Source: JAPLKX01 sp035530195
Lineage (GTDB): Bacteria > Hydrogenedentota > Hydrogenedentia > Hydrogenedentales > SLHB01
Direction of reading: 5' to 3'
DNA: 24,001 nucleotides
NCBI GenBank assembly: GCA_035530195.1
Contig: DATKVG010000124.1
Coordinates: forward strand, 1 to 24,001
Position 1 is the first letter of the stretch, and every line of letters begins with the position of its first letter. The notes under the pieces are model-generated. The model was not told the DNA's origin. It saw only the letters and a program-made list of their open reading frames with translations, and did not search any database. The translations under genes and the position numbers were made by a program. Below are positions 23,949 through 24,001 of this stretch, one piece after another.

Positions 23949-24001
23949 TTCTTGCCCACCCGCTGCATCCGCTCCATAACCTTCACCCTCGCGCCCTTGC
24001 G
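23949..24001 (-). pseudogene. Edge of a second, truncated HI0933-type flavoprotein gene
   Basis: The last 51 bases match 22073-22123 at 45 of 51 positions by eye. On the minus strand they encode RKGARVKVMERMQRVGKK, equal to residues 22-39 of the flavoprotein except for Leu to Met. Five of the six changes are silent. Right after GKK the similarity ends and the frame runs into a stop (RRHFSCGVGP, TGA near 23914). The gene's 5' end lies beyond the window, so only its broken 3' edge is seen. It was cut just before the family signature LLATGNGRCN and cannot encode a functional flavoprotein. Confidence 0.7.

Overview
The window is high-GC bacterial DNA, dense with genes. Long spurious reading frames run antisense to nearly every real gene, as expected at this base composition. 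The mix of families suggests a Planctomycetes/Lentisphaerae/Hydrogenedentes-type anaerobe: a lone AmmeMemoRadiSam-type radical SAM enzyme, a UroD-superfamily methyltransferase, secreted hydrolases, a C-terminal Cys/TM/Arg surface-sorting tail, and membrane-anchored proteins ending in a GspG-like module. This is inference from gene content; there is no rRNA or other phylogenetic marker, and I found no tRNA, CRISPR array, transposase or integrase.

Layout. (1) 45-3457: a class I SAM methyltransferase and the radical SAM enzyme AmrS, followed by a convergent secreted CocE/NonD-type serine hydrolase. (2) 3521-14164: the main feature of the window, a one-direction array of seven intact paralogues (A-G) of an unrecognised protein family of about 410 residues, plus an eighth degraded copy (H). 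A secreted glycerophosphodiester phosphodiesterase lies between A and B. Each paralogue has a short basic N-terminus, one membrane anchor, a divergent helical middle and a conserved C-terminal module like the globular part of type II secretion pseudopilins. A clear sigma-70 promoter (3521-3548) precedes A. Genes D-H are joined by 1-4 base stop/start overlaps, so they are probably translationally coupled. The widest gap (8231-8542) is packed with hairpins and a 60-bp-period direct repeat. (3) 14190-15743: an opposing membrane-anchored helical-repeat protein. (4) 16025-19871: a UroD-family methyltransferase and an exported M6-like metalloprotease with an EF-hand loop beside its HExxH motif and a Cys-type C-terminal sorting tail. 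(5) 19993-22186, minus strand: a small lipoprotein, a DUF302 protein and a HI0933-type flavoprotein. (6) 22206-24001: an apparent mscL remnant, a DUF4143 ATPase with a leaderless-type promoter inside a large dyad, and the truncated edge of a second copy of the flavoprotein gene.

The best candidate for something undescribed is the paralogue array. It looks like a family growing by tandem duplication, with tight coupling at the 3' end and decay in the last copy. Its function cannot be read from sequence; an extracytoplasmic, membrane-tethered role is the reasonable inference. The second most interesting region is the right end, where duplication, pseudogenisation and an unusual promoter sit together within 2 kb.
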